Both the position numbers and the translations under genes were made by a program. This document shows positions 40,481 to 49,425 of a DNA stretch of 64,000 nt, piece by piece. The DNA is taken from NCBI GenBank assembly GCA_963812945.1, contig CAWEXD010000004.1:248001-312000 (forward strand). The letters run 5' to 3'. The stretch comes from DASRDR01 sp963812945 [NCBI: uncultured Candidatus Rokubacteria bacterium] (GTDB lineage Bacteria; Methylomirabilota; Methylomirabilia; Rokubacteriales). Below the pieces are notes generated by a model. That model was given only the letters and a program-made list of their open reading frames with translations. It searched no databases and was not told where the DNA came from. Position 1 is the first letter of the stretch; each line of letters opens with the position of its first letter.

Positions 40481-42055
40481 CTACTTCTCGAGCCAGAGGT
40501 CGCGGAAGCGCGGGATGAGGTCGGGGACCCATCCCCAGTTCTGCACCTTTCGGTTCATCACGGCGAACTCGGCCGTGTAGTTCAGGAACACGTACGGCAC
40601 GTCGTCGGTGATCGTCCGCTCCGCGGTGTAGTAGAGGCCCCGCCGGCGCTCCACGTCGTAGATCGATGCCGCCTGATCCAGGAGCTCGTCGACCTTCGGA
40701 TTGTTGTACCCGGTCGTGTTCGCGTGCCCCTTGCTGTGGAAGAGGATGTACAGGAGGCCGTTGGGATCCGCCCGCTGGGCCCAGCGCGTGTGCGTCCAGT
40801 TCGTCTTCCGCGCCACGATCCGCGAATAGGCGTCCGCCGGGTTCACCGGCTCGATGTCCAGCCCGACGTTGATCTTCTGCAGCTGGGCCTGCAGGAGCTC
40901 CGTCTGGCGGATCCACTGCGGCGTGTTCTCGACCACGAACTTCGCCCGGAACCCGTTGGGGTGGCCGGCCTCGGCGAGCTTCTTCTTGGCCATCTCGAGA
41001 TCGTGACCGAACCCCCGGAAGCTCGGGTCCGACCACCAGAGGCCCGGGCTGACCGGCCCCCGGGCCGGCTCGCCGAAGCCGCGGAGCAGCACGTCCCGGA
41101 TCTCGTTCCGGTCGATCGCCAGCGCGATCGCCTGCCGGAGCGCCTTGTTGTTGAACGGCGGCTCGTCCACGCGCCACTGGAGCGCGGTCCAGCGCGCGGC
41201 GGGCTTCATCTCGGACACCTTGAGGCTCGCCTCGTTGCGCACGCTCGGGATGTCCTTCGCGTCGACGTCGGTGGCGATGTCCACCTCGCCCGTCCGCACC
41301 ATGGTGAGACGCACGGTCGGGTCCGGGACGACCCGGTAAACCACGCGGTCCACGTGGGGCTTCCCCTTCTCCCAGTAGTCCGGGAACCGCTCGAGCGTCA
41401 CCTGGGAGTCGCGCACCCACTCGACGAACTTGAAGGGACCGGTCCCCACCGGGCGCTGGCCAAACTCCGGCCCGAGCTGCTTCACCGCCGCCGGCGAGAC
41501 GATGAACCCCGGGCGCTCGGCCAGCGCCGCGAGCAACGGGGCGAACGGCCTCTTCAGCTCGAACGCCACCGTGTGGGGGTCGACGACGGTCACCCCCGCG
41601 ATCGCCGGCTCGAGGGGGGCGCGCTGGGGCGACTTCGTCTGCGGATCGAGGATCCGCTCGATGTTCCACTTCACCGCGTCGGCGTTGAAGTCGGTGCCGT
41701 CGTGGAACTTGACCCCCCGCTGGAGCTGGAACGTGACCCGCTTGCCGTCCTGGGACACGGTCCACGCCCGGGCCAGCTCGGGCACGACGTTGAAGCCCTG
41801 GTCGAGCCCGACGAGGGTGTTGAACACGAGGTAGCACACGTAGCGCTCGGAGAATTCCACCGAGAGGTGGGGGTCGAGGGTCTTCGCGGCTGGGATCCAG
41901 CCGATGCGCAGCGTGCCACCCCGCACCGGAGCCTGCGCCTCTGACGGGGTCATCGGCCGGATCATCGGGGCGGCCACCATCAGGAGCGTGGCCAGCAGCA
42001 AGAGACCGAGTCGGCTCGCGCTCGCCTTCCGAGACGATCGTCCGGTTCGCTTCAT
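40481..42055 (-). CDS. ABC transporter substrate-binding protein, oligopeptide (SBP_bac_5) type
   Basis: 524-residue periplasmic receptor; ATG 42055 follows GGAGGGGAGGGG. A signal peptide covers residues 1-43 (SRLGLLLLATLLMVAAPMI..., ending SEAQA). Mature features: PVRGGTLRIGWIPAAKTLDP, ARAWTVSQDGKRVTFQLQRG then VKFHDGTDFNADAVKWNIER, and the RQAIALAIDRNEI segment. Normal length. It is the receptor for the DppB/DppC pair directly downstream. Neighbouring LLM, CMD and phosphotriesterase-family genes suggest that the ligand is an organic compound degraded inside the cell rather than a peptide. Confidence 0.94.
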   Translation of the reverse strand: MKRTGRSSRKASASRLGLLLLATLLMVAAPMIRPMTPSEAQAPVRGGTLRIGWIPAAKTLDPHLSVEFSERYVCYLVFNTLVGLDQGFNVVPELARAWTVSQDGKRVTFQLQRGVKFHDGTDFNADAVKWNIERILDPQTKSPQRAPLEPAIAGVTVVDPHTVAFELKRPFAPLLAALAERPGFIVSPAAVKQLGPEFGQRPVGTGPFKFVEWVRDSQVTLERFPDYWEKGKPHVDRVVYRVVPDPTVRLTMVRTGEVDIATDVDAKDIPSVRNEASLKVSEMKPAARWTALQWRVDEPPFNNKALRQAIALAIDRNEIRDVLLRGFGEPARGPVSPGLWWSDPSFRGFGHDLEMAKKKLAEAGHPNGFRAKFVVENTPQWIRQTELLQAQLQKINVGLDIEPVNPADAYSRIVARKTNWTHTRWAQRADPNGLLYILFHSKGHANTTGYNNPKVDELLDQAASIYDVERRRGLYYTAERTITDDVPYVFLNYTAEFAVMNRKVQNWGWVPDLIPRFRDLWLEK

Positions 42056-42178
42056 CTCAGTCCCCTCCCCTCCGCGCGCCCGGTGGTTCGGAACGGCACC
42101 GCATCGGTCCCTGGGAATGGCGGGTCGAGTGTCAGCCATCGAGGGAGCCTTGGCAAGGCCGCGCGGGCCGCGTCATTG

Positions 42179-42571
42179 CTACCGATTCGCCCCATCGAGC
42201 TGGTCGAAGACTTCCTTCGCCGCCCGGAACCCCGCGTGGGCGGCCGGCTGTCCCGCGTAGAACGCCATCTGCATGATGATCTCGACGATCTGCTCCCGCG
42301 TGAGCCCGACGTTCAGGCCCCCGCGGATGTGCGCCTTCAGCTCGGGCTCCCGTCCCAGCGCCGTCAGCGCGGCGATCGTGATCATGCTGCGATGCGCGAC
42401 CTCGAGGCCGGGCCGGCTCCAGACCTGGCCGAAGAGCACCTCGTCGCTGATACGGCCCAGGTCCGGAGCCAGCTCCTGCGTCGGGCTCTTCTTCGCCCCC
42501 GGCGCCGGCGCGCCGAAGACCTTCTGGCGGAGCGCCTGCCCCTTGGCTCGATACTCGTCCAGCGTCGACAT
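42179..42571 (-). CDS. Carboxymuconolactone decarboxylase (CMD) family protein
   Basis: 130 residues from ATG 42571, 5 bp after the LLM gene stop, so translationally coupled. The CMD core SRPGLEVAHRSMITIAALTA and ELKAHIRGGLNVGLTREQIV then EIIMQMAFYAGQPAAHAGF match PcaC-type proteins. The CxxC of AhpD-like redox members is absent, so a decarboxylase or isomerase-like role is more likely than peroxidase. No protocatechuate beta-ketoadipate genes are adjacent; the ring-cleavage genes at 46946-50570 are of the different 4,5-cleavage type. Confidence 0.88.
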   Translation of the reverse strand: MSTLDEYRAKGQALRQKVFGAPAPGAKKSPTQELAPDLGRISDEVLFGQVWSRPGLEVAHRSMITIAALTALGREPELKAHIRGGLNVGLTREQIVEIIMQMAFYAGQPAAHAGFRAAKEVFDQLDGANR

Positions 42572-42576
42572 GGTCG

Positions 42577-44013
42577 TCACCGCCCCATCGCGCGTCGGTT
42601 CGTGTGCCGCTCGTGCCACCGGAGCTCCCGCATGCGCTCCGTCAGGTGGCGCGTGATCGCCGCCCGATCCTCCCCCTCCCGGCGCCGGTACAGCGCGATG
42701 ACCGGGCGGCCGCACTCCGGACACCCCATGTCGGAGATGAGGCGCAGCAATCCCGGGGTGTCGACCGCGCCGTCGGCGTGCGCCCGCACCTTCGGCGCGG
42801 TGGCGAAGTCGAAGATGTAACTCCGCCGATGCGGGCCGGCCGCGGGGCTCTCGAACTGGCGGAACCACTCGTCGGCTTCCCAGGAGACCCAGTCCCCCGC
42901 CAGCCCCTCGACGTCGATGAGCACCGGCTCGCGCACGGTCGTGCGGGCTCGGCCGTGGGGATCCGGGATCGGCCGCGTCGGCGGACGATCATCGGTGAAG
43001 TGCGGCATCACCTGCTCGGCAAAGAGCTGCATCGAGCGAAGGATGTCCGGCTGCGGCTGACCCCAGTCGAAGTTCGCGATGAAGGCGTCGGCGCCGAGCG
43101 CCGCGTACTGGCGGAGCCGCTCGACGCAATGGTCCGGATCCCCGATCACGCCTCGGACGATCAGCTCCTCGGGAGAGATGTCGTACCCCTTGGGCAGCGG
43201 CAGCGCCTCGGTGAACCCGTCCACGGTGGGCGCCGCGTTCTGGTGGAGGTTCCACTGCACCCGGTGGTACTCGGCCAAGAGCTCGGCGACCTGGCGCGCC
43301 TCGGCCTGGCTCGTGGTTACCCAGATCTCACGCGTGATCCGCACCGGCGGCCGCACGACCCCCAGGTCCTCGCAGATGGCGTCGAGCAACCGCATCTGAC
43401 CCTGCAGGCGGCCGATCGGCTGGCGCTGGGGCGCCATCATGATCCCGATCCCGTGCTCGGCGGCGAATCGCAGGCTGTCCGGCGTGCGGGCGGCGATCCA
43501 CGTCGGCGGGCACGGGCGCTGGAAGGGGCGGGGGACCACCGTCACCTCGGGGAACTTGAAGTACGTGCCCGCGTACGCGAAGTCGGTCTCCGTCCACGCC
43601 CGCAGGATCACCTCCAGGGCCTCCTGCTGGCGGGCAGCGGCGATCGGCTCCGTCATCTCGAGCCGCTCGTACTCGTACTTGAAGCCCCCCCGGCCGAACC
43701 CGATCTCGAGGCGCCCGCGCGTGAGCTGGTCGGCGAGCGCGACCTGTCCCGCCACCAAGAGCGGGTTGTAATACGGCGTGATCACCACCGCGGTGCCGAG
43801 CCGGACGCGGCGCGTGCGATGGGCGGCATCGACGACGTTGATGAGGGGGGCCGGCGAGCAGAGCTGGTTGGTGAACTGGTGCTCCGGGAACCAGATCGTG
43901 TCGATCCCCATCTCGTCGCAGAGCCGGATCTGCTCCAGCCCGTCGGCGTACAGCTGCTCGTAGGGCTTGGAGGCGTCGCTCCGCGTGTGGGTCACGAAGT
44001 AGTCGAACTTCAT
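42577..44013 (-). CDS. LLM-class flavin-dependent oxidoreductase with C-terminal CxxC extension
   Basis: 478 residues. The N-terminal ~350 residues are a luciferase-like (bacterial luciferase/alkanal monooxygenase fold) enzyme: KFDYFVTHTRSDA start, LCDEMGIDTIWFPEHQF, VRLGTAVVITPYYNPLLVAG, RGRLEIGFGRGGFKYEYERL. Such enzymes oxidise or cleave organics with reduced FMN and O2. About 125 additional residues follow, including a CPEC pair (SDMGCPECGRPVIALYRR) and a basic C-terminus; this tail is not part of the standard enzyme and may bind metal or a partner. First gene of the operon with CMD and the importer. Confidence 0.88.
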   Translation of the reverse strand: MKFDYFVTHTRSDASKPYEQLYADGLEQIRLCDEMGIDTIWFPEHQFTNQLCSPAPLINVVDAAHRTRRVRLGTAVVITPYYNPLLVAGQVALADQLTRGRLEIGFGRGGFKYEYERLEMTEPIAAARQQEALEVILRAWTETDFAYAGTYFKFPEVTVVPRPFQRPCPPTWIAARTPDSLRFAAEHGIGIMMAPQRQPIGRLQGQMRLLDAICEDLGVVRPPVRITREIWVTTSQAEARQVAELLAEYHRVQWNLHQNAAPTVDGFTEALPLPKGYDISPEELIVRGVIGDPDHCVERLRQYAALGADAFIANFDWGQPQPDILRSMQLFAEQVMPHFTDDRPPTRPIPDPHGRARTTVREPVLIDVEGLAGDWVSWEADEWFRQFESPAAGPHRRSYIFDFATAPKVRAHADGAVDTPGLLRLISDMGCPECGRPVIALYRRREGEDRAAITRHLTERMRELRWHERHTNRRAMGR

Positions 44014-44392
44014 CGCCGTCTCGTGCCTCCCCTCCTCACAGTCCGAGGGCCGCGCGGAGAGACCTCGTTCACCCCGTGGGCCCGGGTCAAGAGGCGCACC
44101 CCCGGCGACATCGGCGCCGATTGTACAACGGGTCGCTCTGCGCTCTCACCCCGGTCATCCGGCGCCGCATTGCCTTGATCGTCACGAGCGCAGGCAGGTC
44201 GTGGTCCGCTACACGCGCCCCAGAAGACATGCCAGACCGGGACACGATGTAGTCAAGCGCCGTGCGGGAGCAACGGCACCGCGGACCGGCGCCGAGGCTT
44301 CGGCTATCGCAAAGCCCCCCGCGCCATCGCTTGCGAAGCGAGGGTCGGTCATGCGGTAACCCACGTTGCCTGGACGCTGTGTCGCGAGAGCT
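44014..44392. other. 379-bp region without a gene
   Basis: Presumed promoter region of the LLM operon at its left and the 3' flank of the PaaK-like gene at its right. A short palindrome TTGTACAA lies at 44121-44128. Nothing else recognised. Confidence 0.5.
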
Positions 44393-46027
44393 TCATGCCG
44401 TCGACGGCACGCTCCCGGCCCGGGTGGAGGTCCGGTGAAAATGGAGGATCTTGCCGGTAGCGGTGCATATCGGCGCCCGGCGCTCGACGCGGAGCACATC
44501 CGCCTCCCGCCAGGCCAGCCCCATGACGCGCTCCACCCCGGACCCCCGGCTGATCGCGTCGAGGAACGCCTCGGCTACCCGATCCGGATCGAGCGGTCCG
44601 ACGAACGGATGCACGAGAAGCCGCAGCCGCGATTGCCCTCCGGACGTCTCCTCCTCGACCAGCTGATAGTGCGTCGCCGCCCCACCGAACCGGGCGGGCA
44701 GCACGTCCTCGAGCACACGGATCAGCTCGGCATCCGAGAACTTCATTCCCGCCGCCGTCACCTTCTCGTCGCTCCGGATCGAATGCACGTGCACCCTCCA
44801 GCCCTCCGCCTCGAACGGGCAGCCGCACGTCCGACCGGTGATGGTGCCCTGGTCTCCGAGCGAGGCGTTCAACAGGATGTTGCGCGCGGTGGGACGGAGC
44901 GACGTCATGAAGAGCATGCGAGGGGGCAGCCCCGGAGTCGACCCGTCGTCGGGAGGCTGGATGACGGCGTGGAGGTCCGAGAGCCAGTGCACCTCGTCGG
45001 GGAGCTCCGGATCCAGGCAGCCTAAGCCGATCTGGCCACAGTCGCTGGCCCCGTAGCGGGGGACGATCTCCGCGCCCGTCTCTTGCACCGCGGCCAGACG
45101 CGCCGGTGTCACCGGCTCACCGGATACGGAGAAGCGCGCGCCCCGGATGTCGAGCCCCGCCTGCGCCGCGACCTGACAGACGCGCGTGGCCGAGCTGGCA
45201 TAGGTCCACAGGTGAGGAATACGCCGCGACCGCAAAGTCTCGGCCATCCAGCGCGCGATCGGCAGGGGGGCCTCGATCGGAACGTGCCGCGGCGCAGGGA
45301 GGGGCACACCCGCCATGCGGCTTCCCCAGACGAGCGTTCGGACGCTCCAGCGGTAGCGAGGGTGCAGGCCATCCGCGGCCGGATCGATCTGCGTGAACCA
45401 CCGGGCCGGGACGAGACCGCAGCCGCTGAGACGGAGCAGGAGACTCGTCGCCCAGCCGCCGGGCACTGCCCACACCGCGTGGACCGAACCGGTGTCTCCC
45501 CGCGCCTCGATGAACAGCCGGAGGTCGATGACCTGATCCCACACGTGGGCCAAATCGATCCGGACCGGCGTGCGCGGTCCGCCGGTTCCCGTGCTCTGCC
45601 CGGAGAGGTGGGTGGTCAGAGCCCGGTTTCGCAGCCGGTCAGGATTCACCGCGAAGCTGACGCCTCCCCGCACGACGGGCCGCCGCCCCTTGAGCTCGTC
45701 CGCGGTCAAGTAGATGCCCGCCCGGAAGAGTGCCCGGAGTGCTCCCTCCACGCCCTCGCACTCCACGAGGCGCTCGACGTCGCCGTACTGGCATCCCGCC
45801 CAGGCAAGGAGCGGTCGATAGGGACTGCCCGGATCCTCGAACACCGAGCGCTTCACGAGAGCAAGCAGGTCGGGCTCGCGCCGGGCCAGCCATCCGGCGA
45901 GAACCGCACGGGCGTGCGCCGGGGTGATCGAGTCCCGGAAGAAGGCAGGAAGGCGCCACACCAATCGCGTGCCGACCACGACGTCCTCGAACGAGGTCAC
46001 GGCACGTCCGAGCCAAGCGGCGATCAC
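44393..46027 (-). CDS. PaaK-like adenylate-forming (acyl-CoA ligase) protein
   Basis: 544 residues from GTG 46027. The phosphate-binding loop is THLSGQSTGTGGPRTPV (about residue 143), followed by the A5-like motif PRYGASDCGQIGLG (about 335) and FMTSLRPTARNILLNASLGD, with a C-terminal subdomain VTAAGMKFSDAELIRVLEDV ending near TATGKILHF (the lysine-bearing A10-like region). This is the layout of phenylacetate-CoA ligase/LuxE/CapK-type enzymes, which adenylate a carboxylic acid. The N-terminal 140 residues are longer and divergent. A TGCTATAGT extended -10-like sequence ends 8 bases before the GTG. Co-directional with the methyltransferase gene 57 bp upstream. Confidence 0.78.
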   Translation of the reverse strand: MIAAWLGRAVTSFEDVVVGTRLVWRLPAFFRDSITPAHARAVLAGWLARREPDLLALVKRSVFEDPGSPYRPLLAWAGCQYGDVERLVECEGVEGALRALFRAGIYLTADELKGRRPVVRGGVSFAVNPDRLRNRALTTHLSGQSTGTGGPRTPVRIDLAHVWDQVIDLRLFIEARGDTGSVHAVWAVPGGWATSLLLRLSGCGLVPARWFTQIDPAADGLHPRYRWSVRTLVWGSRMAGVPLPAPRHVPIEAPLPIARWMAETLRSRRIPHLWTYASSATRVCQVAAQAGLDIRGARFSVSGEPVTPARLAAVQETGAEIVPRYGASDCGQIGLGCLDPELPDEVHWLSDLHAVIQPPDDGSTPGLPPRMLFMTSLRPTARNILLNASLGDQGTITGRTCGCPFEAEGWRVHVHSIRSDEKVTAAGMKFSDAELIRVLEDVLPARFGGAATHYQLVEEETSGGQSRLRLLVHPFVGPLDPDRVAEAFLDAISRGSGVERVMGLAWREADVLRVERRAPICTATGKILHFHRTSTRAGSVPSTA

Positions 46028-46084
46028 GTGGCCCGACTATAGCAGAAGCCCACGCGGCAGATGAGGAAGAAGCCGGGATTCGAT

Positions 46085-46738
46085 TCACCCCGGCGATCGG
46101 AAGACGAAAAAGCGGTTGCCCAGGAACTCCCTGGTCTCCACGCGCCAGCCGCGGAAGACCTCGTGGCCTGGGGAAGAGTCGCCCAGCAGGTTGTTGTGGT
46201 ACACAACGTGGATCTCCCGGGGACTCTGGCGCCAGGACTCGAGGACCCGACCGAAAAAGGCCCGCGTCGTCGCCTCATCGAACGGATCGTAGAGATAGAA
46301 GACCTGGTCCGAGGGCTCGAACTCATGGTCGAGAGCGTCGGCCCGCAGGAGCTGCAGGTCGAGACCTCCCATCCGGGCGACGACGGCCGCGAGGTTGCGT
46401 TCGGCGTCCGCCAGGAGATCCGCGCGGTACTCGATTCCCTTGAAGCGCTTGAAACCGCAGAGCGCCGCGACGGCGAGGGCGCGGCCCTTCCCGCAGCCGA
46501 CATCGACGAACTTCAGGCCAGTCGGAACTGCACCGGAGCGCAGGAGCGCGCGGAGGGGCGCCATCCGGCTGGGCAGGTATAGGCCTTGCGCCGTGATCAT
46601 GGCGCCTCTCGTGGAGATTCCCAGGCGGGCGTCTGACGGCAGGTCGATCGCGGACGACAGGGCGATCTTCAGAGCGCGCCACGCTCCATGCTTGCGCAAG
46701 GCTCGCCACACGCCGAGCGCCCGTCGCCGTTGCAGCAT
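46085..46738 (-). CDS. Class I SAM-dependent methyltransferase
   Basis: 217 residues from ATG 46738. Motif I LKFVDVGCGKGRALAVAALC (about residues 78-97) with the acidic residue in GIEYRADLLADAERN and a motif IV-like FYLYDPFDEAT define a Rossmann-fold methyltransferase. The preceding SARLGISTRGAMITAQGLY-type region resembles small uncharacterised methyltransferases. Substrate unknown; a carboxyl- or O-methyl transfer on the product of the adjacent PaaK-like enzyme is conceivable but unproven. Confidence 0.85.
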   Translation of the reverse strand: MLQRRRALGVWRALRKHGAWRALKIALSSAIDLPSDARLGISTRGAMITAQGLYLPSRMAPLRALLRSGAVPTGLKFVDVGCGKGRALAVAALCGFKRFKGIEYRADLLADAERNLAAVVARMGGLDLQLLRADALDHEFEPSDQVFYLYDPFDEATTRAFFGRVLESWRQSPREIHVVYHNNLLGDSSPGHEVFRGWRVETREFLGNRFFVFRSPG

Positions 46739-46945
46739 AGGCTGGAGTCCGTACGTCCGCTCAGCGGGGCTCTCGTTCTCTCCGTCAGGCTCAGGCCGAG
46801 AGCCCAGCGAGGACCGTCGCCGCCGTCCACGAAAAGCGGCCGCCGTTGAACAGCCAGGGAGTGCTCGCGCAACCACCGTACGTTGCGCGGGCCGCAACGG
46901 TAGGACGCGTCCAGGGCATTCGACAGCAAGACACAAAAGCGCTTC

Positions 46946-47935
46946 TCACATCCTCCACCTCGAATAGACCTTCTTGGCGTTGCCCTCGAAGATCCTCTGC
47001 TTGTCCGCCGCGCCGAGGCTGCTCGCGTCGATGTAGCGCTTCGTGTCGTCGAAGTACTGGCCCGTCTCCGGGTCGATCCCGCGCACCGCCCCGACCATCT
47101 CGGACGCGAAGAGGACGTTGGCGACCGGGATCACCCGGAGCAAGAGGTCGATGCCCGGCTGGTGGTAGACGCAGGTGTCGAAGTACACGTTCCCCAGCAG
47201 GTGATCCGTGAGCGGCGGGCGCTTCATGTCCTGCGCCAGGCCCCGGTAGCGCCCCCAGTGGTACGGCACGGCCCCGCCGCCGTGCGGGATCACGAGCTTG
47301 AGCTGCGGGAACTCCTTGAAGAGATCGCCCTGGATGAGCTGCATGAACGCCGTGGTATCGGCGTTGATGTAGTGCGCCCCGGTGAAGTGGAAGGCCGGAT
47401 TGCACGACGAGCTGACGTGCACCATGGCCGGCACGCCGAGCTCGACCATCTTCTCGTAGAGCGGGTACCACCAGCGGTCGGTGAGCGGGGCCTCCTTCCA
47501 CCAGCCGCCCGACGGATCGGGATTCAGGTTGCACCCGATGAAGCCCAGCTCCTCGACGCAGCGCCGGAGCTCCTCGACGCAGTTCGCCGGCGAGACGCCC
47601 GGCGACTGGGGCAGCATGCATACCGGCGCGAAGTTCCTCGGGTACAGCCTGCAGACGCGGTGGATCAGGTCGTTCTGCACGCGCGCCCACTGCGCGCTGA
47701 TGGCGGCGTCGCCGACGTGGTGCTCCATGGAGCCGGCGCGCGGCGAGAAGAAGGTGACGTCGCTCCCCCGCTCGCGCTGCAGCTTCAGCTGGGCCTTCTC
47801 GAGGCTGTCGCGGATCTCGTCGTCGCCGATCTTCAGCTCTGCGGGAGACACGCTCTTCTCGGACACCTGCCGCTTGCGCCAGTCCCAGAGAGCCTGGGGC
47901 GCCGTGGTGTAGTGGCCGTGACAATCGACGATCAT
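46946..47935 (-). CDS. ligJ: 4-oxalomesaconate hydratase (amidohydrolase family)
   Basis: 329-residue TIM-barrel metal enzyme. The N-terminal MIVDCHGHYTTAP holds the first metal ligands (His6, His8); further ligands are His in AMVHVSSSCNPAF and His/Gly in LVIPHGGGAVPYHWGR. The sequence RYRGLAQDMKRPPL and the C-terminal IFEGNAKKVYSRW are typical of LigJ-like hydratases, which hydrate 4-oxalomesaconate to 4-carboxy-4-hydroxy-2-oxoadipate in the protocatechuate 4,5-cleavage pathway. ATG 47935 overlaps the preceding stop in an ATGA arrangement. Last gene of the lig operon; presence of LigA, LigB and LigK upstream makes the assignment firm. Confidence 0.9.
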   Translation of the reverse strand: MIVDCHGHYTTAPQALWDWRKRQVSEKSVSPAELKIGDDEIRDSLEKAQLKLQRERGSDVTFFSPRAGSMEHHVGDAAISAQWARVQNDLIHRVCRLYPRNFAPVCMLPQSPGVSPANCVEELRRCVEELGFIGCNLNPDPSGGWWKEAPLTDRWWYPLYEKMVELGVPAMVHVSSSCNPAFHFTGAHYINADTTAFMQLIQGDLFKEFPQLKLVIPHGGGAVPYHWGRYRGLAQDMKRPPLTDHLLGNVYFDTCVYHQPGIDLLLRVIPVANVLFASEMVGAVRGIDPETGQYFDDTKRYIDASSLGAADKQRIFEGNAKKVYSRWRM

Positions 47936-48738
47936 CGGAACAGCTCCTCCACCGTGAGGCGCCGCGGGAGCATCCGCTGGCGGCGCATGCACTCGATGGC
48001 CACCTCGAGGTTGCGGCGGTTGTCCTCCGCGCCGAACGGGTTCATCTCGGGGTTGCCGGCGGCCTTCCGGCTCTCCACGAGCAAGTCGTAGATCCGCGTC
48101 GCCTGCTCGTCGGACACGGTGCTCTTCACGGTGACCATGTGGTTGATCTGGATCGCCCGGTGCTTCGCCCGCCACGCCGCGGCCGCGGCGGCCGGATCGG
48201 GGATCAGGGGCCGGAGCGGCCCGACCTTCGGCGGCTCGGGCAGGATGGCGGCGTCGAGCTCGCCGGTGAGCAGCATCGCGGTCACGTCCGTGCCCGCCGG
48301 CATGCGCGTGGCGTTCGGCGGGTCGCGGAACTCCGCGACGTGGGGATCTTCGAAGGTCACCCAGTTCACCGTGTCCAGGTCGACGCCGTAGTCGTCGGCG
48401 AGGATGCCGCGCACCCAGGTCGCGGTGGTGACGGAATAGGACCGCATCCCCACCTTCTTCCCCGCGAGCTTCTCCGGCGACAGCGCGCCGCGCTCGGGGT
48501 TGTAGGCGAGCGTCGAATGCTGGAAGCGCGCCGTCACCACTGCCGGCAGCAGCCGGTAGGGCGTGCCGTGGGCCTTGGCGAGCAGGAAGGTCATCAGCGC
48601 GAGCTCGGCGACGTCGAACTCGAGCTCCCGGACCACGCGCTTGAACGCGGTGTTGGGAACCTTGACGTCCGCGAACTCCAGCGAGGCCTGTTCCTTGAAG
48701 AGCTTCGTGACGGGGTAGTCGCCGAGGAGCGCCTTCAC
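47932..48738 (-). CDS. 4,5-dihydroxyphthalate decarboxylase-like protein (periplasmic-binding-protein fold)
   Basis: 268 residues from GTG 48738, which overlaps the ligK stop (GTGA). The segments VPNTAFKRVVRELEFDVAEL, LLPAVVTARFQHSTLAYNPE, GKKVGMRSYSVTTATWVRGI and VNWVTFEDPHVAEFRDPP match the Pht5-type decarboxylases that convert 4,5-dihydroxyphthalate to protocatechuate. It has no signal peptide although the fold is that of ABC binding proteins. Position inside the protocatechuate cleavage operon supports a role in feeding protocatechuate from phthalates. Somewhat shorter than well-studied Pht5 (about 330 aa), so another aromatic-acid decarboxylation cannot be excluded. Confidence 0.8.
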   Translation of the reverse strand: MKALLGDYPVTKLFKEQASLEFADVKVPNTAFKRVVRELEFDVAELALMTFLLAKAHGTPYRLLPAVVTARFQHSTLAYNPERGALSPEKLAGKKVGMRSYSVTTATWVRGILADDYGVDLDTVNWVTFEDPHVAEFRDPPNATRMPAGTDVTAMLLTGELDAAILPEPPKVGPLRPLIPDPAAAAAAWRAKHRAIQINHMVTVKSTVSDEQATRIYDLLVESRKAAGNPEMNPFGAEDNRRNLEVAIECMRRQRMLPRRLTVEELFR

Positions 48739-49424
48739 TCCAGCGGTCCGTCCACGTACCTCAGCCCCTTCTCCGCCAGGCTCTTCCGCATGTCGTAGAT
48801 GTCGAGCCCGAGCTCGCCCTTCTGCAGGCGGGCGCGGCTCCCGGCTTCCTTCTTCTCGCGCTCCTCGCCCGCCTTGGCGACCTTGGCCGCCTCGAGCCTC
48901 GGCACGACCACCACTCCGTCGTCGTCCGCGACGACAACGTCGCCGGGCGTGACCTGGACGCCGGCGCACACCACGGGCAGGTTCACCGACCCGATGCTCG
49001 CCTTCACCGTGCCCTTGGCCGAGATGGCACGCGACCAGAGCGGGAATCGCATCTCGGCGATCTCGGCGGCGTCGCGGCACCCGAGGTCGAGCACCACGCC
49101 CGCGCAGCCGCGCGCCCTGAGCGAGGTGGCGAGCAGCTCGCCGACCGCGCCGTCGGTGTTCTCGCTCGAGCAGGCGACGACCAGGACGTCGCCCGTCTTC
49201 ACCATCTCGCAGGCGACGTGGATCATCCAGTTGTCGCCCGGGTGGCAGAGCGCGGTCACCGCGCTGCCGGCGATGCGCGCGCCGCGCCACACCGGCCGCA
49301 TGTAGGGCTGCATCAGGCCGGTGCGCCCCTGCGCCTCGTGCACGGTCGCCACGCCGAGGCGCTCGAGCGTGGCGATCACGCCGGCGTCGGCGCGGTGGAT
49401 GTTGCGCACCACGGTTCCGCCCAT
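48735..49424 (-). CDS. ligK: 4-carboxy-4-hydroxy-2-oxoadipate aldolase / oxaloacetate decarboxylase
   Basis: 229-residue class II, RraA-fold aldolase that splits 4-carboxy-4-hydroxy-2-oxoadipate to pyruvate and oxaloacetate, the last step of protocatechuate 4,5-cleavage. Diagnostic segments: VATVHEAQGRTGLMQPYMRP, the Arg-Asp pair in LDLGCRDAAEIAEMRFPLWS, and CAGVQVTPGDVVVADDDGVV. Metal-coordinating acidic residues follow this pattern. The ATG at 49424 begins one base after the ligA stop. Cytoplasmic hexamer expected from family knowledge. Confidence 0.93.
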   Translation of the reverse strand: MGGTVVRNIHRADAGVIATLERLGVATVHEAQGRTGLMQPYMRPVWRGARIAGSAVTALCHPGDNWMIHVACEMVKTGDVLVVACSSENTDGAVGELLATSLRARGCAGVVLDLGCRDAAEIAEMRFPLWSRAISAKGTVKASIGSVNLPVVCAGVQVTPGDVVVADDDGVVVVPRLEAAKVAKAGEEREKKEAGSRARLQKGELGLDIYDMRKSLAEKGLRYVDGPLE

Positions 49425-49425
49425 G

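Noticed and set aside
42179-42571. Linking the CMD-family protein to the protocatechuate operon
   Set aside because: CMD belongs to the 3,4-cleavage (beta-ketoadipate) branch, whereas the operon here is 4,5-cleavage, and the gene is coupled to an LLM enzyme instead.
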